Source: CAZYBG01 sp964645155
GTDB taxonomy: Bacteria > Pseudomonadota > Alphaproteobacteria > Rhodobacterales > Rhodobacteraceae
Direction: 5' to 3'
Length of the DNA: 47,097 nucleotides
Assembly (NCBI GenBank): GCA_964645155.1
Contig: CAZYBG010000018.1
Span: forward strand, 1 to 47,097
Shown here piece after piece: positions 23,313-33,269 of this stretch. The notes under the pieces are model-generated. The model had not been told where the DNA came from and made no database searches. It worked only from the letters and a program-made list of their open reading frames with translations. How positions within the stretch are numbered: position 1 is the stretch's first letter; each line of letters opens with the position of its first letter. The translations under genes were made by a program, and so were the position numbers.

Positions 23313-24149
23313 GTGCGCGCGTCGATGCCGACAATCGCCGAGATCTGGCCGATGATCGCACTCCTGGCCGCGGCGGGGGCCGTCGCGGGCGTGCTGGCCG
23401 GGCTGCTGGGCGTCGGCGGCGGCATCGTGCTCGTCGCGGCGTTCTTCTACGTCTTCGGCGCACTCGGCTACGACAGCCCGCTGCTGATGCAGATCTGCCT
23501 CGCGACCTCGCTCGCCACGATCGTCGTCACCTCGGCGCGCTCGGTCCTTGCGCATCACCGGCGCGGGGCGGTCGACTGGGCGATCCTGCGGAGCTGGGCG
23601 CCGGGCATCGCGGTCGGCGCACTGGCAGGCGTCGCGGTCGCGGCGGCGTTGCGCACGGTGACGCTGCAGGCGATCTTCGGCGTGCTCGCGCTGCTCGTCG
23701 GGCTCTACATGGCGCTCGGCCGCGACAGCTGGCGCCTGGGCGCCGCGATGCCGACCGGTCTGCGAAGCTGGCCCTACGCGCCGCCGGTCGGCTTCCTTTC
23801 GGTGCTGATGGGTATCGGCGGCGGGTCGTTCGGGGTACCGCTGATGGCGCTCCACGGCGTGCCGATGCACCGCGCCGTCGCCACCGCCGCCGGCTTCGGC
23901 CTTGTCATAGCGGTGCCCGGGGTGGCGGGGTTTCTCCTGCTCGACGTGCCGCCGGCGGGGCGGCCGCCCTGGACGGTCGGCGCCGTCAACCTGCCGGCGT
24001 TCCTGATCGTCATCGCGATGACCGTCCCGACCGCGCCGCTCGGCGCGCGGCTGGCCCATGCGCTCGATCCGCGGCCGCTCCGCCGCATCTTCGCGGTGTT
24101 CCTGATGATCGTCGCCGCCAACATGCTGCGCAAGGCGCTGGGCTGGTAG
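23313..24149 (+). CDS. TauE/SafE family sulfite exporter-like permease
   Basis: A 278-residue membrane protein with about eight helices in two repeats. Each repeat shows the family glycine motif: AGLLGVGGGIVLVAAFFYVF near the N-terminus and LMGIGGGSFGVPLMALHGVP in the second half. HRAVATAAGFGLVIAVPGVA is also typical. The GTG at 23313 is chosen because GAGAGGGAAAG precedes it at normal spacing; the ATG at 23325 is a close alternative. The family exports sulfite, sulfoacetate or related organosulfur anions, but specificity cannot be assigned here. Confidence 0.85.
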   Translation: MRASMPTIAEIWPMIALLAAAGAVAGVLAGLLGVGGGIVLVAAFFYVFGALGYDSPLLMQICLATSLATIVVTSARSVLAHHRRGAVDWAILRSWAPGIAVGALAGVAVAAALRTVTLQAIFGVLALLVGLYMALGRDSWRLGAAMPTGLRSWPYAPPVGFLSVLMGIGGGSFGVPLMALHGVPMHRAVATAAGFGLVIAVPGVAGFLLLDVPPAGRPPWTVGAVNLPAFLIVIAMTVPTAPLGARLAHALDPRPLRRIFAVFLMIVAANMLRKALGW

Positions 24150-24228
24150 CGGCGCGAGAGCCTCTGGCATTCGCCCGCGCCCGGGCCTAGGCTCGGCCGC
24201 CTCCGGGAGCGGGGCTGAGGCAGGACGC

Positions 24229-26052
24229 GTGGCGGACACCTTCGAGGCGGCGGAACGGCGGAGCGGCTGGCGCACGATACGCCGCGTCGCGCCCTATCTC
24301 TGGCCGCCGGGGCAGTTCTGGGTGAAGTGGCGCGTCGTCGCCGCGATGGCAGCGCTCGTCGCCTCGATCCTCGTCGGGGTCGTCGTGCCCTACATCTTCA
24401 AGCTCGCCACCGATGCCCTGGCGGGCGAGGACGGCGGGCCCGCCGTGCTGCTGACCGCCGGCGCGGTCGGCCTGACCGTCGCCTACGGCGCGGCGCGGCT
24501 GCTCAACGTCGGCTTCCAGCAGCTCCGCGATGCCGTCTTCACCCGCGTCGGCCAGCGCGCCCTGCGCCGCCTCGCGCTCGAGACCTTCACCCATATCCAC
24601 CGGCTTTCGCTGCGCTACCACATCACGCGCAAGACCGGAGGGCTCTCGCGCATCATCGAACGGGGGGTCAAGGGCGTCGACTTCCTGCTCCGCTTCATGT
24701 TGTTCTCGGTCGGCCCGCTGACGCTCCAGCTCGTCATCACCGCTGCGGTGTTCTGGCTCGCCTTCGATGTCTGGTACATGCTCGTCGTGGTCGTCACGAT
24801 CGCGCTCTACGTCTGGTTCACCTTCGCGGTCACGGAATGGCGGGTGAAGATCCGCAAGGAGATGAACGACCAGGACACCGACGCCAACCAGAAGGCGATC
24901 GACTCGCTCCTCAACTTCGAGACGGTGAAGTATTTCGGCGCCGAGGCGATCGAGGCCGACCGCTACGACCGGGCGATGGAGGGCTACGAGAAGGCGGCGG
25001 TCAAGACCAACTACTCGCTCGCGTTCCTCAACTTCGGGCAGGCCCTGCTCATCACCGTCGGCCTCGTCATCGTCATGGTGATGGCGGCCGTCGGGGTGCA
25101 GGCGGGGGCCCTTACGGTGGGCGATTTCGTGATGGTGAACGCCTACATGATCCAGATCACCATGCCGCTCAATTTTCTCGGCACCGTCTACCGCGAGATC
25201 CGCCAGGCGCTGGTCGACATGGGCGAGATGTTCGACCTTCTTGAACAGCCGCAGGAGGTGACCGACCGGCCCGGCGCGCCGGACCTCCGGGTCGCCGGGG
25301 GCGAGGTCGTTCTCGACGAGGTGTTCTTCGGCTACGACGCCGCACGACCGATCCTGAAGGGCGTCTCGATCCGCGTCGGGCCGGGCGAGCGCGTTGCCAT
25401 CGTCGGCCCCTCGGGCTCGGGCAAGTCGACCATCGGGCGGCTGCTCTTCCGGTTCTACGACGTGACCGGCGGGGCCCTCAGGATCGACGGGCAGGACGTG
25501 CGCACGGTCACCCAGGCCAGCCTGCACGACGCCATCGGCGTGGTGCCGCAGGACACCGTGCTCTTCAACGACACGGTCTACTACAACATCGCCTATGGCC
25601 GCCCCGGCGCGACGCGCGAAGAGGTCGAGGCGGCGGCGCGCGCGGCGAAGATCCACGACTTCGTCGCCAGCCTGCCCGAGGGCTACGAGACCAGGGTCGG
25701 CGAGCGCGGGCTGAAGCTGTCGGGGGGCGAGAAGCAGCGCGTCGGCATCGCCCGCACGCTGCTCAAGAACCCGCCGATCCTGCTGCTCGACGAGGCGACA
25801 AGCGCCCTCGACACCCAGACCGAGCGCGACATCCAGGACAGCCTGCGCGCGATGGGCGAGGGGCGGACGGTCATCACCATCGCGCACCGGCTGTCCACGA
25901 TCGCCGACGCCGACCTGATCGTGGTGCTGGAGAACGGCCGCATCGCCGAGCGCGGCACGCACGACCAGCTTCTCGCCGCCGGCGGCCGCTACGCCCAGCT
26001 CTGGCACCGCCAGGCGGCCGACGACGAGCGGCGCGGACTGGCCGCCGAGTGA
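24229..26052 (+). CDS. Atm1/ABCB7-type ABC exporter
   Basis: A 607-residue half-transporter. A six-helix membrane domain (about residues 35-330) includes RYHITRKTGGLSRIIERGVK and KAIDSLLNFETVKYFGAEAI, both characteristic of the Atm1 (heavy-metal tolerance) branch. The nucleotide domain has Walker A GPSGSGKST (about 393-401), signature LSGGEKQR (about 497), Walker B ILLLDEATSALD and IAHRLSTIADAD. Start is a GTG with GAGG 8 bp upstream. Atm1 proteins export glutathione-linked sulfur or iron-sulfur precursors and, in Novosphingobium, glutathione-metal complexes. It is probably homodimeric. It lies 79 bp after the TauE gene, and cotranscription is possible. Confidence 0.9.
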   Translation: MADTFEAAERRSGWRTIRRVAPYLWPPGQFWVKWRVVAAMAALVASILVGVVVPYIFKLATDALAGEDGGPAVLLTAGAVGLTVAYGAARLLNVGFQQLRDAVFTRVGQRALRRLALETFTHIHRLSLRYHITRKTGGLSRIIERGVKGVDFLLRFMLFSVGPLTLQLVITAAVFWLAFDVWYMLVVVVTIALYVWFTFAVTEWRVKIRKEMNDQDTDANQKAIDSLLNFETVKYFGAEAIEADRYDRAMEGYEKAAVKTNYSLAFLNFGQALLITVGLVIVMVMAAVGVQAGALTVGDFVMVNAYMIQITMPLNFLGTVYREIRQALVDMGEMFDLLEQPQEVTDRPGAPDLRVAGGEVVLDEVFFGYDAARPILKGVSIRVGPGERVAIVGPSGSGKSTIGRLLFRFYDVTGGALRIDGQDVRTVTQASLHDAIGVVPQDTVLFNDTVYYNIAYGRPGATREEVEAAARAAKIHDFVASLPEGYETRVGERGLKLSGGEKQRVGIARTLLKNPPILLLDEATSALDTQTERDIQDSLRAMGEGRTVITIAHRLSTIADADLIVVLENGRIAERGTHDQLLAAGGRYAQLWHRQAADDERRGLAAE

Positions 26053-26079
26053 ACACCGGCGGTGCCCAGGGCGCCGGCC

Positions 26080-27147
26080 TCAGACCGCGAGACCCATGCC
26101 CCCGGCCGCGGCGCTTTCCTCGGCCCGGTCGAGTGCCGCCTGCAGCTCGGCGCCGCGGTCGAAGCCGGGGTCCATCAGCGCCCCGCCGCGCAGTGCGTCG
26201 ATGAACCGGCGGTAGTTCGTCGGAACCGGGTCCGAGGCGACCGGCTGCCAGCGGCCGGTGCGCAGGTCCTCGCCCGCGCTGAGCCAGAGCCGGCTTCTGT
26301 TCCGCTCGAGCGCGACCTCGATCCCGCCGCGGTCGCCGAAGATGCGGGCGCGCAGGTCGTTCAGGTGGCCCGCGGCGAAGCGCGTCGCGTGCACCACGCC
26401 GACTGCGCCGTTCGACAGCGCCAGATGCATCACCGCGCTGTCGTTGGCGTCGAGCGGATAGTCACCGATCCGGTCGCCGGGCGCCTTGGGGAAGGTCTTG
26501 AGGCGGCAGGAGATCTCGGCGATGCCGAGGCCGGCGGCGAAGCTGACGAAGTCGAGGATGTGGATCCCGATATCGCCCAGCACGCCTTTCGAGCCATGCG
26601 CGGTCGACAGCCGCCAGAGCCACTGCTCCTCGCTGCGCCAGTCGCCCCAGGCGGGCTGGGTCAGCCAGCTCTGCAGGTAGGAGGCCTCGAAATGCCGGAC
26701 CTCGCCGATGACGCCAGCGCGGATCAGGCGCGCGGCGTTCTGCAGCGCGCGGCCGTTGCGATAGGTCAGGTTGATGCCGTTGACGACGCCCGCGGCGCGC
26801 GCCCGCCCGGCCATCTCGACGGCATCGGCGTGGCGGGTGGCGAGCGGCTTCTCGCAGAAGACGGCCTTGCCGGCGGCCAGCAGCGGCAGCGTCGTCGCAT
26901 GGTGGGCGCGGTCGGGGGTGACGTTCGTCGCCGCGTCGAAGCCGCCCCAGTCGAGCGCCTCGGCGAGCGTGGCGAAACTGCGCGGCAGCGCGAACCGCGC
27001 GGCGAAGGCCGCCCGGCGCGCGGGGTCGGTATCGACGCCTGCGGCCAGCGTGACGCCGGGGATGCGGCGGAATCGCAGGGCGTGCTCGTTGGCCCAGCCG
27101 CCGGTGCCGACGATTAGGAGGCGCAGGGGCAGGGGGCGCGGCGGCAT
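26080..27147 (-). CDS. Gfo/Idh/MocA family oxidoreductase
   Basis: A 355-residue NAD(P)-dependent dehydrogenase. The Rossmann N-terminus is LLIVGTGGWANEHALRFRRI; the nucleotide-binding/active-site block is AVFCEKPLATRHADAVEMAG with the EKP motif. The C-terminal GFO_IDH_MocA domain contains KGVLGDIGIHILDFVSFAAG, with the catalytic Asp/His pair GDIGIH. Members act on sugars, inositols or other polyols. It starts 3 bp after the ThuA gene stop, so the two form an operon; this pairing is common in sugar utilisation loci (ThuA/ThuB-like). Confidence 0.88.
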   Translation of the reverse strand: MPPRPLPLRLLIVGTGGWANEHALRFRRIPGVTLAAGVDTDPARRAAFAARFALPRSFATLAEALDWGGFDAATNVTPDRAHHATTLPLLAAGKAVFCEKPLATRHADAVEMAGRARAAGVVNGINLTYRNGRALQNAARLIRAGVIGEVRHFEASYLQSWLTQPAWGDWRSEEQWLWRLSTAHGSKGVLGDIGIHILDFVSFAAGLGIAEISCRLKTFPKAPGDRIGDYPLDANDSAVMHLALSNGAVGVVHATRFAAGHLNDLRARIFGDRGGIEVALERNRSRLWLSAGEDLRTGRWQPVASDPVPTNYRRFIDALRGGALMDPGFDRGAELQAALDRAEESAAAGGMGLAV

Positions 27148-27150
27148 CGG

Positions 27151-27936
27151 CTAGCGGAACCCGTCTTCGCCCGGAACATGCACCGAGGCACCCCGGACCG
27201 TCACCGGCTCGGGCGCCCGGTCGGCCGGCACGTTCGGCGCCGCGGCGGGCTCGGCGATGCGGGCGGCGGGGTTGTGCGCCCAGCGGACGGCGTTGCGCAG
27301 CACCTGCTGCACCAGCGGCTGGTGGTAGGTCGGATAGGTCTCGTGGCCGGGGCGGAAGTAGAAGACATGGCCGGCGCCGCGCCGGTATGTCAGGCCCGAG
27401 CGGAAGACCTCGCCGCCCTGGAACCAGCTCACGAACACCGTCTCGAGCGGCTCGGGCACGCCGAAGGGCTCGCCGTACATCTCCTCGTTCTCGAGCTCGA
27501 AGAAGGGCGGCAGCCCGGCCGCGATCGGGTGGCCGGGCGCCGTCACCCAGAGCCGCTCGCGCTCGCCGGCCTCGCGCCAGGTCAGGTTGCAGGGCGTTCC
27601 CATCAGGCGCGTGAAGACCTTGGAGAAATGCGCCGAGTGAAGGCAGATGAGGCCCATCCCCGACCAGACCGCCCGGGCCACCCGCTCGACCGCGGCATCG
27701 GCGACGGCGGCATGCGCGGCATGGCCCCACCAGACCAGCACGTCGGTCTCGGCCAGGCGGGCCGCGGTCAGCCCGTGGTCGGGGTCCTGGAGGGTGGCAG
27801 TAGCGGCGGTGATGCCGGGCACGGCGTTCAGCGCCGCGGCGATCGCCGCGTGCATCCCGTCGGGGTAGATCGCGGCGACGGCGGCGTTGCTGCGTTCGTG
27901 GACATTCTCGCCCCAGACCAGGGTGCGGATGGTCAT
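27151..27936 (-). CDS. ThuA domain protein
   Basis: A 261-residue ThuA-like protein with a class I glutamine-amidotransferase-like fold. Motifs are MTIRTLVWGENVHERSNAAV at the start, ETDVLVWWGHAAHAAVADAA, GLICLHSAHFSKVFTRLMGT and GAGHVFYFRPGHETYPTYHQ. ThuA proteins take part in trehalose or related disaccharide catabolism, often through 3-keto sugars, and typically accompany a Gfo/Idh/MocA dehydrogenase as here. Histidines and a cysteine in the core (CLHSAHF) may form the active site. No transporter for the sugar is adjacent. Confidence 0.86.
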   Translation of the reverse strand: MTIRTLVWGENVHERSNAAVAAIYPDGMHAAIAAALNAVPGITAATATLQDPDHGLTAARLAETDVLVWWGHAAHAAVADAAVERVARAVWSGMGLICLHSAHFSKVFTRLMGTPCNLTWREAGERERLWVTAPGHPIAAGLPPFFELENEEMYGEPFGVPEPLETVFVSWFQGGEVFRSGLTYRRGAGHVFYFRPGHETYPTYHQPLVQQVLRNAVRWAHNPAARIAEPAAAPNVPADRAPEPVTVRGASVHVPGEDGFR

Positions 27937-28044
27937 GCGCGGCTCCGACAGCGGACGGGCGCGCCGGATTCGGCAGCAGCCCCTCGCGGGTTATGGGGCG
28001 CGACGCGACCGGCTGTCACCCGCAAAACCGCCCCCGCCGTGCCG

Positions 28045-28707
28045 TCATGCGGGCAGGCAGGCGAGAAGCCGCGCGGCCTCCTCGGCGCAGGCGGCGAGCG
28101 GCGTGCGGTCCTCGCCCGGAAAGAAGCGCGCGCGGGTGGCGGTCGCCATCGGCCGCGGCGTCTCGATCAGCACGCGCGGGCCGGTCCGCGCCGTCTCGGC
28201 CTGCCAGCTTCGCGCCAGCGCGACCTGCGCGGCCTTGGTCGCGCCGTAGCTGCCGAAGAACTTCTCACCCGCCCGCGGATCGTCGAGAAAGAGCGCCGTG
28301 CCCGCCGGCGCGGCGCGCAGCAGCGGCTCGACGAACGTGATCAGCACGCCTGTCGCCCGGGCGTTGACGGCCAGCGACCGCTCCCAGTCCTTCAGCGCGA
28401 CATGCCCCGCGGGCGAAAGCGGCGCGGCGTGGATCGCGGCATGGACCCAGAGGTCGGCGCGGCCCCAGCGGTCCCAGATGCCACGGCAGAGCGTGCGCAT
28501 CGCCTCGTCGTCGGTGATGTCCATCGGGGCGAGGGTGGCGCTGCCGCCGGCGGCGCGGACCCGGTCGTCGAGCTCTTCGAGCGCGCCGACGGTGCGGGCG
28601 ACGGCCACCACGTGCCAGCCCCGCGCGCCGAGCGCGGCGGCGATGGCGTGGCCGAGGCCGCGCGAGGCGCCGGTGACGAGGGCGATCTGGCGGTCGGGAT
28701 CGGTCAT
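28045..28707 (-). CDS. Short-chain dehydrogenase/reductase
   Basis: A 220-residue SDR. The cofactor motif is VTGASRGLGHAIAAALGARG (TGxxxGxG); the dinucleotide-binding region continues with VAVARTVGALEEL and PMDITDDEAM. The active-site region reads FGSYGATKAAQVALARSW (YxxxK). The usual NNAG motif is replaced by WVHAAIHAAPLSPAG and the catalytic serine region by ALFLDDPRAGEKF, so the catalytic serine is not obvious and activity may differ from the classical type. ATG 28707 directly precedes the conserved start. Divergent from bioY. Confidence 0.83.
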   Translation of the reverse strand: MTDPDRQIALVTGASRGLGHAIAAALGARGWHVVAVARTVGALEELDDRVRAAGGSATLAPMDITDDEAMRTLCRGIWDRWGRADLWVHAAIHAAPLSPAGHVALKDWERSLAVNARATGVLITFVEPLLRAAPAGTALFLDDPRAGEKFFGSYGATKAAQVALARSWQAETARTGPRVLIETPRPMATATRARFFPGEDRTPLAACAEEAARLLACLPA

Positions 28708-28870
28708 GCGCCCCCCTCTGCCAGCCCGCCGCCCCGGCCGCAAGATCCTCTCCCCGCGACGGTCCCCTCGTCTTCCGCCCTCCGCTCCCTCGCGCCCCCT
28801 GCGCTTGACTTCCGCGTCCGGCTGGCGCGACAACGGGCCCGAACCGAAGCCATGCCGGGAGACCCCGACG

Positions 28871-29434
28871 ATGACCACCCTTTCCGCCGCCGTCCTCGGC
28901 CACGAGACGCTTGCCAAGAAGATCATGCTTGTCCTCGGCGGCACGGCGCTGATCGCTGCCGCCGCCCAGGTCAGCGTGCCAATGTTCCCGGTGCCGATGA
29001 CGCTGCAGACGCTGGCGATCCTGGTCGTCGGCCTGACCTATGGCGCGCGCCTCGGTGCGGCGACGCTTCTCGCCTACCTCGCCGAGGGCGCGGCGGGCCT
29101 GCCGGTCTTCGCCAATGGCCATTCCGGGCTCGCCTACATGGCCGGCCCGACGGGGGGCTTTCTCGCCGGCTTCGTGCTGATGGCCTGGGTGGCGGGCCTC
29201 GCCTCGGACCGCGGCTGGACGCGCGGCTTGCCCGGTGCCGTTGCCGCGGCGCTCGTCGCCTCGGCACTGCTCTACCTGCCGGGCCTCGCCTGGCCGGCGG
29301 TGGCGATGGGCAAGGCCGCGCCCGAGCTGCTGTCGGGCTGGATGCTGCCGTTCCTCGCCGGCGACGCGCTCAAGGCGGTCCTCGCCGCGCTGGTGGTGAC
29401 CGGCGGCTGGGCAGTCCTGCGCAAGCGGGGCTGA
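28871..29434 (+). CDS. bioY: BioY biotin transporter
   Basis: A 187-residue membrane protein with about six helices. The BioY signatures are clear: AAQVSVPMFPVPMTLQTLAI, YLAEGAAGLPVFANGHSGLA and YMAGPTGGFLAGFV. BioY is the substrate-binding S component of biotin ECF transporters, working alone or with BioM/BioN or a shared ECF module; no bioMN genes are adjacent. GGGAGA lies 8 bp before the ATG. No BioR-type TTATMTATAA operator is apparent in the 163-bp upstream gap. Confidence 0.92.
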   Translation: MTTLSAAVLGHETLAKKIMLVLGGTALIAAAAQVSVPMFPVPMTLQTLAILVVGLTYGARLGAATLLAYLAEGAAGLPVFANGHSGLAYMAGPTGGFLAGFVLMAWVAGLASDRGWTRGLPGAVAAALVASALLYLPGLAWPAVAMGKAAPELLSGWMLPFLAGDALKAVLAALVVTGGWAVLRKRG

Positions 29435-29485
29435 ACGGCCCGAGCGGCCGGATCCGGGCTGGCGGCGGCCGGGGCGGGGGCGGCG

Positions 29486-30325
<840 letters not shown>

Positions 30326-30505
30326 GGGCATTTCTGCGGTTTGGACCGGGGAGGATGCCGCCGTCTTACCGGCGCCTTCAATTCGCCGCAACCGTCGGGT
30401 TCGCCTAGTGACATTCTGCGGGAATGCGGCTAGAGGGTGCGCCAAGGGAACCGGATGACGAACCAGCACACCGCATACGTATCGGGGCTGCAGGAGGGAG
30501 CAGGA

Positions 30506-30928
30506 ATGAAAGCAGAGGTCTTTCTGCCCGACGACTACCGCCCGGCCGAGGACGAGCCGTTCATGAACGAGCGGCAGCTCGAGTACTTCCGCCGCAAGCT
30601 TCTGGCCTGGAAGGCGGACCTTCTGGATGACAGCCGCGAGACGATCGAGGGGCTGCAGGACAGCGCCCGCAACGTCCCCGACCTTGCCGACCGCGCGAGC
30701 GAGGAGACCGACCGCGCGCTGGAGCTGCGCACCCGCGACCGGCAGCGCAAGCTCGTGGCCAAGATCGACGCGGCCCTGCGCCGCATCGAGAACGGCGAGT
30801 ACGGCTATTGCGAGGAGACGGGCGAGCCGATCTCGCTCAAGCGCCTCGACGCGCGGCCGATCGCGACGCTGAGCCTCGAGGCGCAGGAGCGCCACGAGCG
30901 GCGCGAGCGGGTGCACCGCGACGAGTGA
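30506..30928 (+). CDS. dksA: DksA-like transcription factor with a degenerate zinc site
   Basis: A 140-residue DksA homologue. The coiled-coil tip has the functional DxxDxA motif (DLADRA, D59, D62, A64). The C-terminal globular domain keeps the family frame (RIENGEYGYCEETGEPISLK then RLDARPIATLS) but of the four zinc cysteines only C102 remains; the others are T105, S123 and A126. Alphaproteobacterial DksA proteins with similar losses exist and at least the Rhodobacter one is reported functional. DksA binds the RNA polymerase secondary channel and works with ppGpp. ATG 30506 has GGAGGG 8 bp upstream. Confidence 0.88.
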   Translation: MKAEVFLPDDYRPAEDEPFMNERQLEYFRRKLLAWKADLLDDSRETIEGLQDSARNVPDLADRASEETDRALELRTRDRQRKLVAKIDAALRRIENGEYGYCEETGEPISLKRLDARPIATLSLEAQERHERRERVHRDE

Positions 30929-31004
30929 GCCGCGCCGCAGCAGGAACCAGGACCGGGCGCCGGGGCGGCAACGCTCCGGCGTCCGGCATTCCGGGAGGGC
31001 GGCG

Positions 31005-32174
31005 GTGACGCTGATCGGACAGCAGGCGACGGTGGTCGGTGCCGGCATCGCGGGCCTTGCGGTGGCGCGGGCGCTGGCGCTGCGCGGCGCGGCCGTCACC
31101 GTGCTGGAACAGGCGCCGGAGATCGCCGAGATCGGTGCCGGGCTCCAGATCAGCCCGAACGGAATGCGGGTGATCGACGCGCTCGGCCTCGGGCCGGCGC
31201 TGCGCGCGGTCGCCCTCCGCGCCGAAGCGGTCGAGCTGTGCGACGCCCGCGGCGCGCGCGTGCTGCGGCTGCCGGTGGGGCGGGCCGAGCCGGGCTACTT
31301 CTTCGTGCACCGCGCCGACCTCATCGCGCTTCTTGCCGCGGAGGCGCGCGCGGCCGGCGTGGCCGTCCGCCTCGGCGAGCGGGTCGATGGTATCGGGATC
31401 GCGGACGGCGTGCCGTCGCTCGCCGATGGCGGGGGGTGGCGGCAGGTGCCGCTCCTGATCGGCGCCGACGGGCTGCACTCGCGGGTCCGCCAGGCGCTGA
31501 ACGGCCGCGCGGTGCCGTTCTTCACCCGGCAGGTCGCCTGGCGCGCGACGGTGCCGGGCGGGGCGTCGGCGCCGGCCGTGGCGCGGGTCTTCATGGGGCC
31601 GGGCCGGCACCTCGTGACCTATCCGCTGCGCGGTGGGCGGCAGATCAACATCGTCGCGGTCGAGGAGCGCGGCGCCTGGGCCGAGGAGGGCTGGCAGCAC
31701 GAGGACGACCCCGCGAACCTCCGCGTGGCGTTCGCCGGTTTCGGGGCCGCGGTGCGCGACCTGCTCGCGCGGGTCGAGCGGGTGCATCTCTGGGGCCTCT
31801 TCCGCCACCCGGTCGCGCGGCGCTGGCACGACGGCGGAAGGGTCGCGGTCCTCGGCGACGCGGCGCACCCGACGCTGCCGTTCCTGGCGCAGGGCGCCAA
31901 CCTCGCGCTCGAGGATGCCTGGGCGCTGGCCGCGGCGCTCGCCCGGCACGAAAGCGCCGCGGCAGGGCTGGCTGCCTATCAGGCGGCGCGCGCCCCGCGC
32001 GTGACCCGCGCCATCGCCGCGGCCACGCGCAATGCGCGGACCTATCACCTCAGCGCGCCGCTGTGGCGCGGCACTGTCCACGCGGCGTTGCGGCTTGCGG
32101 GGGCCGTCGCGCCGGGCGCGGTGCTCGGCCGGCTCGACTGGCTCTACGGCCACGATGTCACGCAGGACGGGTAG
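31005..32174 (+). CDS. FAD-dependent aromatic monooxygenase
   Basis: A 389-residue class A flavin monooxygenase resembling salicylate and 3-hydroxybenzoate 6-hydroxylases. The FAD motif is VVGAGIAGLAVARALALRGA, the DG motif is IGADGLHSRVRQAL and the second FAD motif is VAVLGDAAHPTLPFLAQGAN. Start is a GTG with GGGAGGG 6 bp upstream. The substrate is likely a hydroxylated aromatic, but no ring-cleavage genes are adjacent, so the pathway is undetermined. Confidence 0.87.
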   Translation: MTLIGQQATVVGAGIAGLAVARALALRGAAVTVLEQAPEIAEIGAGLQISPNGMRVIDALGLGPALRAVALRAEAVELCDARGARVLRLPVGRAEPGYFFVHRADLIALLAAEARAAGVAVRLGERVDGIGIADGVPSLADGGGWRQVPLLIGADGLHSRVRQALNGRAVPFFTRQVAWRATVPGGASAPAVARVFMGPGRHLVTYPLRGGRQINIVAVEERGAWAEEGWQHEDDPANLRVAFAGFGAAVRDLLARVERVHLWGLFRHPVARRWHDGGRVAVLGDAAHPTLPFLAQGANLALEDAWALAAALARHESAAAGLAAYQAARAPRVTRAIAAATRNARTYHLSAPLWRGTVHAALRLAGAVAPGAVLGRLDWLYGHDVTQDG

Positions 32175-32261
32175 GCGCGGGGAACCCGGGGCGGGGTTTC
32201 CCGCTTGCATGGCCGGCGCACCGGGATACCTTCCCTGCGGCGAAGCTGCGGGGAGCGGGAC

Positions 32262-33266
32262 ATGAGCGGACTTCTGGCGCTTCTCGACGATGTGGCGGCG
32301 CTTGCGAAGCTCGCCGCCGCGCAGGTCGACGACGTGGCGTCGCAGGCCGCCAAGGTCGGCGCCAAGGTGGCGGGCTCGGTCATCGACGATGCGGCGAAGG
32401 CCGGCGCCAAGGCCGCGGGCGTGGTGATCGACGACGCCGCCGTCACGCCGAAATACGTCACCGGGCTGCCCGCCGCGCGGGAAATTCCGATCGTCTGGGC
32501 GATCGCGCGCGGCTCGCTCTGGAACAAGCTCGTCATCCTGCTGCCCGCGGCACTGGCGCTGCAGGCCTTCGCGCCCTGGGCGCTGCCGCCGCTCCTGATG
32601 CTCGGCGGCGCCTATCTCTGCTTCGAGGGGGCCGAGAAGGTGCTCCACGTCCTCGCCCCGCACAGCGATGCGCACGAGGTGCCCGAGACGCTCGATGCCG
32701 CGCATCTGGAGCGCACGCGGATCGCCGGCGCGATCAAGACCGACTTCATCCTGTCGGCCGAGATTATGACGATCTCGCTTGCGGCGATCGAGACCGAGAG
32801 CTTCTGGATCGAGGCGGCAGTGCTGGCGGTGGTGGCGGTGGGCATCACGGCGCTGGTCTACGGCACCGTGGCGCTTCTGGTGAAGGCCGACGACTTCGGC
32901 CTGAAGCTCAGCCAGATCGGCCGGCTCGGCGCGACGCGCGCGTTCGGCCGCTGGCTGGTCAAGGCGATGCCTGCGATCATGACGCTGATCAGCACTATCG
33001 GGACAGCGGCGATGCTCTGGGTCGGCGGGTCGATCGTGATCCACGGCGCGCACGGGATGGGGCTGGACGAGCCCTACGACACGATCCACGACATCGCCGT
33101 GGCGGCCGCCGCCGTCGTGCCGGGCGCGGCCGGCGCGGTCGAGTGGGCGGTGACCGCGGCGCTCGACGGGGTGTTCGGGCTGATCCTCGGCTTCCTGCTG
33201 ATCCCGGTCGTGAAGTATCTCATTGCCCCGGTGGCGGGGCTCTTCACGCGCGGGAAGGCCGCCTGA
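32262..33266 (+). CDS. DUF808 membrane protein (YedI family)
   Basis: A 334-residue protein of the DUF808 family. It begins MSGLLALLDDVAALAKLAAA with the conserved DVAS, followed by VTPKYVTGLPAAREIPIVWA and AIARGSLWNKLVILLPAALA. About six to seven hydrophobic helices follow, plus the family block YLCFEGAEKVLHVLAPH and AIKTDFILSAEIMTISL. The molecular function is unknown. RBS GGGAG lies 8 bp before the ATG. Convergent with tkt, with 3 bp between the stop codons. Confidence 0.87.
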   Translation: MSGLLALLDDVAALAKLAAAQVDDVASQAAKVGAKVAGSVIDDAAKAGAKAAGVVIDDAAVTPKYVTGLPAAREIPIVWAIARGSLWNKLVILLPAALALQAFAPWALPPLLMLGGAYLCFEGAEKVLHVLAPHSDAHEVPETLDAAHLERTRIAGAIKTDFILSAEIMTISLAAIETESFWIEAAVLAVVAVGITALVYGTVALLVKADDFGLKLSQIGRLGATRAFGRWLVKAMPAIMTLISTIGTAAMLWVGGSIVIHGAHGMGLDEPYDTIHDIAVAAAAVVPGAAGAVEWAVTAALDGVFGLILGFLLIPVVKYLIAPVAGLFTRGKAA

Positions 33267-33269
33267 CGC

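Noticed and set aside
24187..26007. 600-codon antisense frame over the Atm1-type transporter
   Set aside because: It has low-complexity charged composition and no motif, while the sense frame has every ABC exporter signature.
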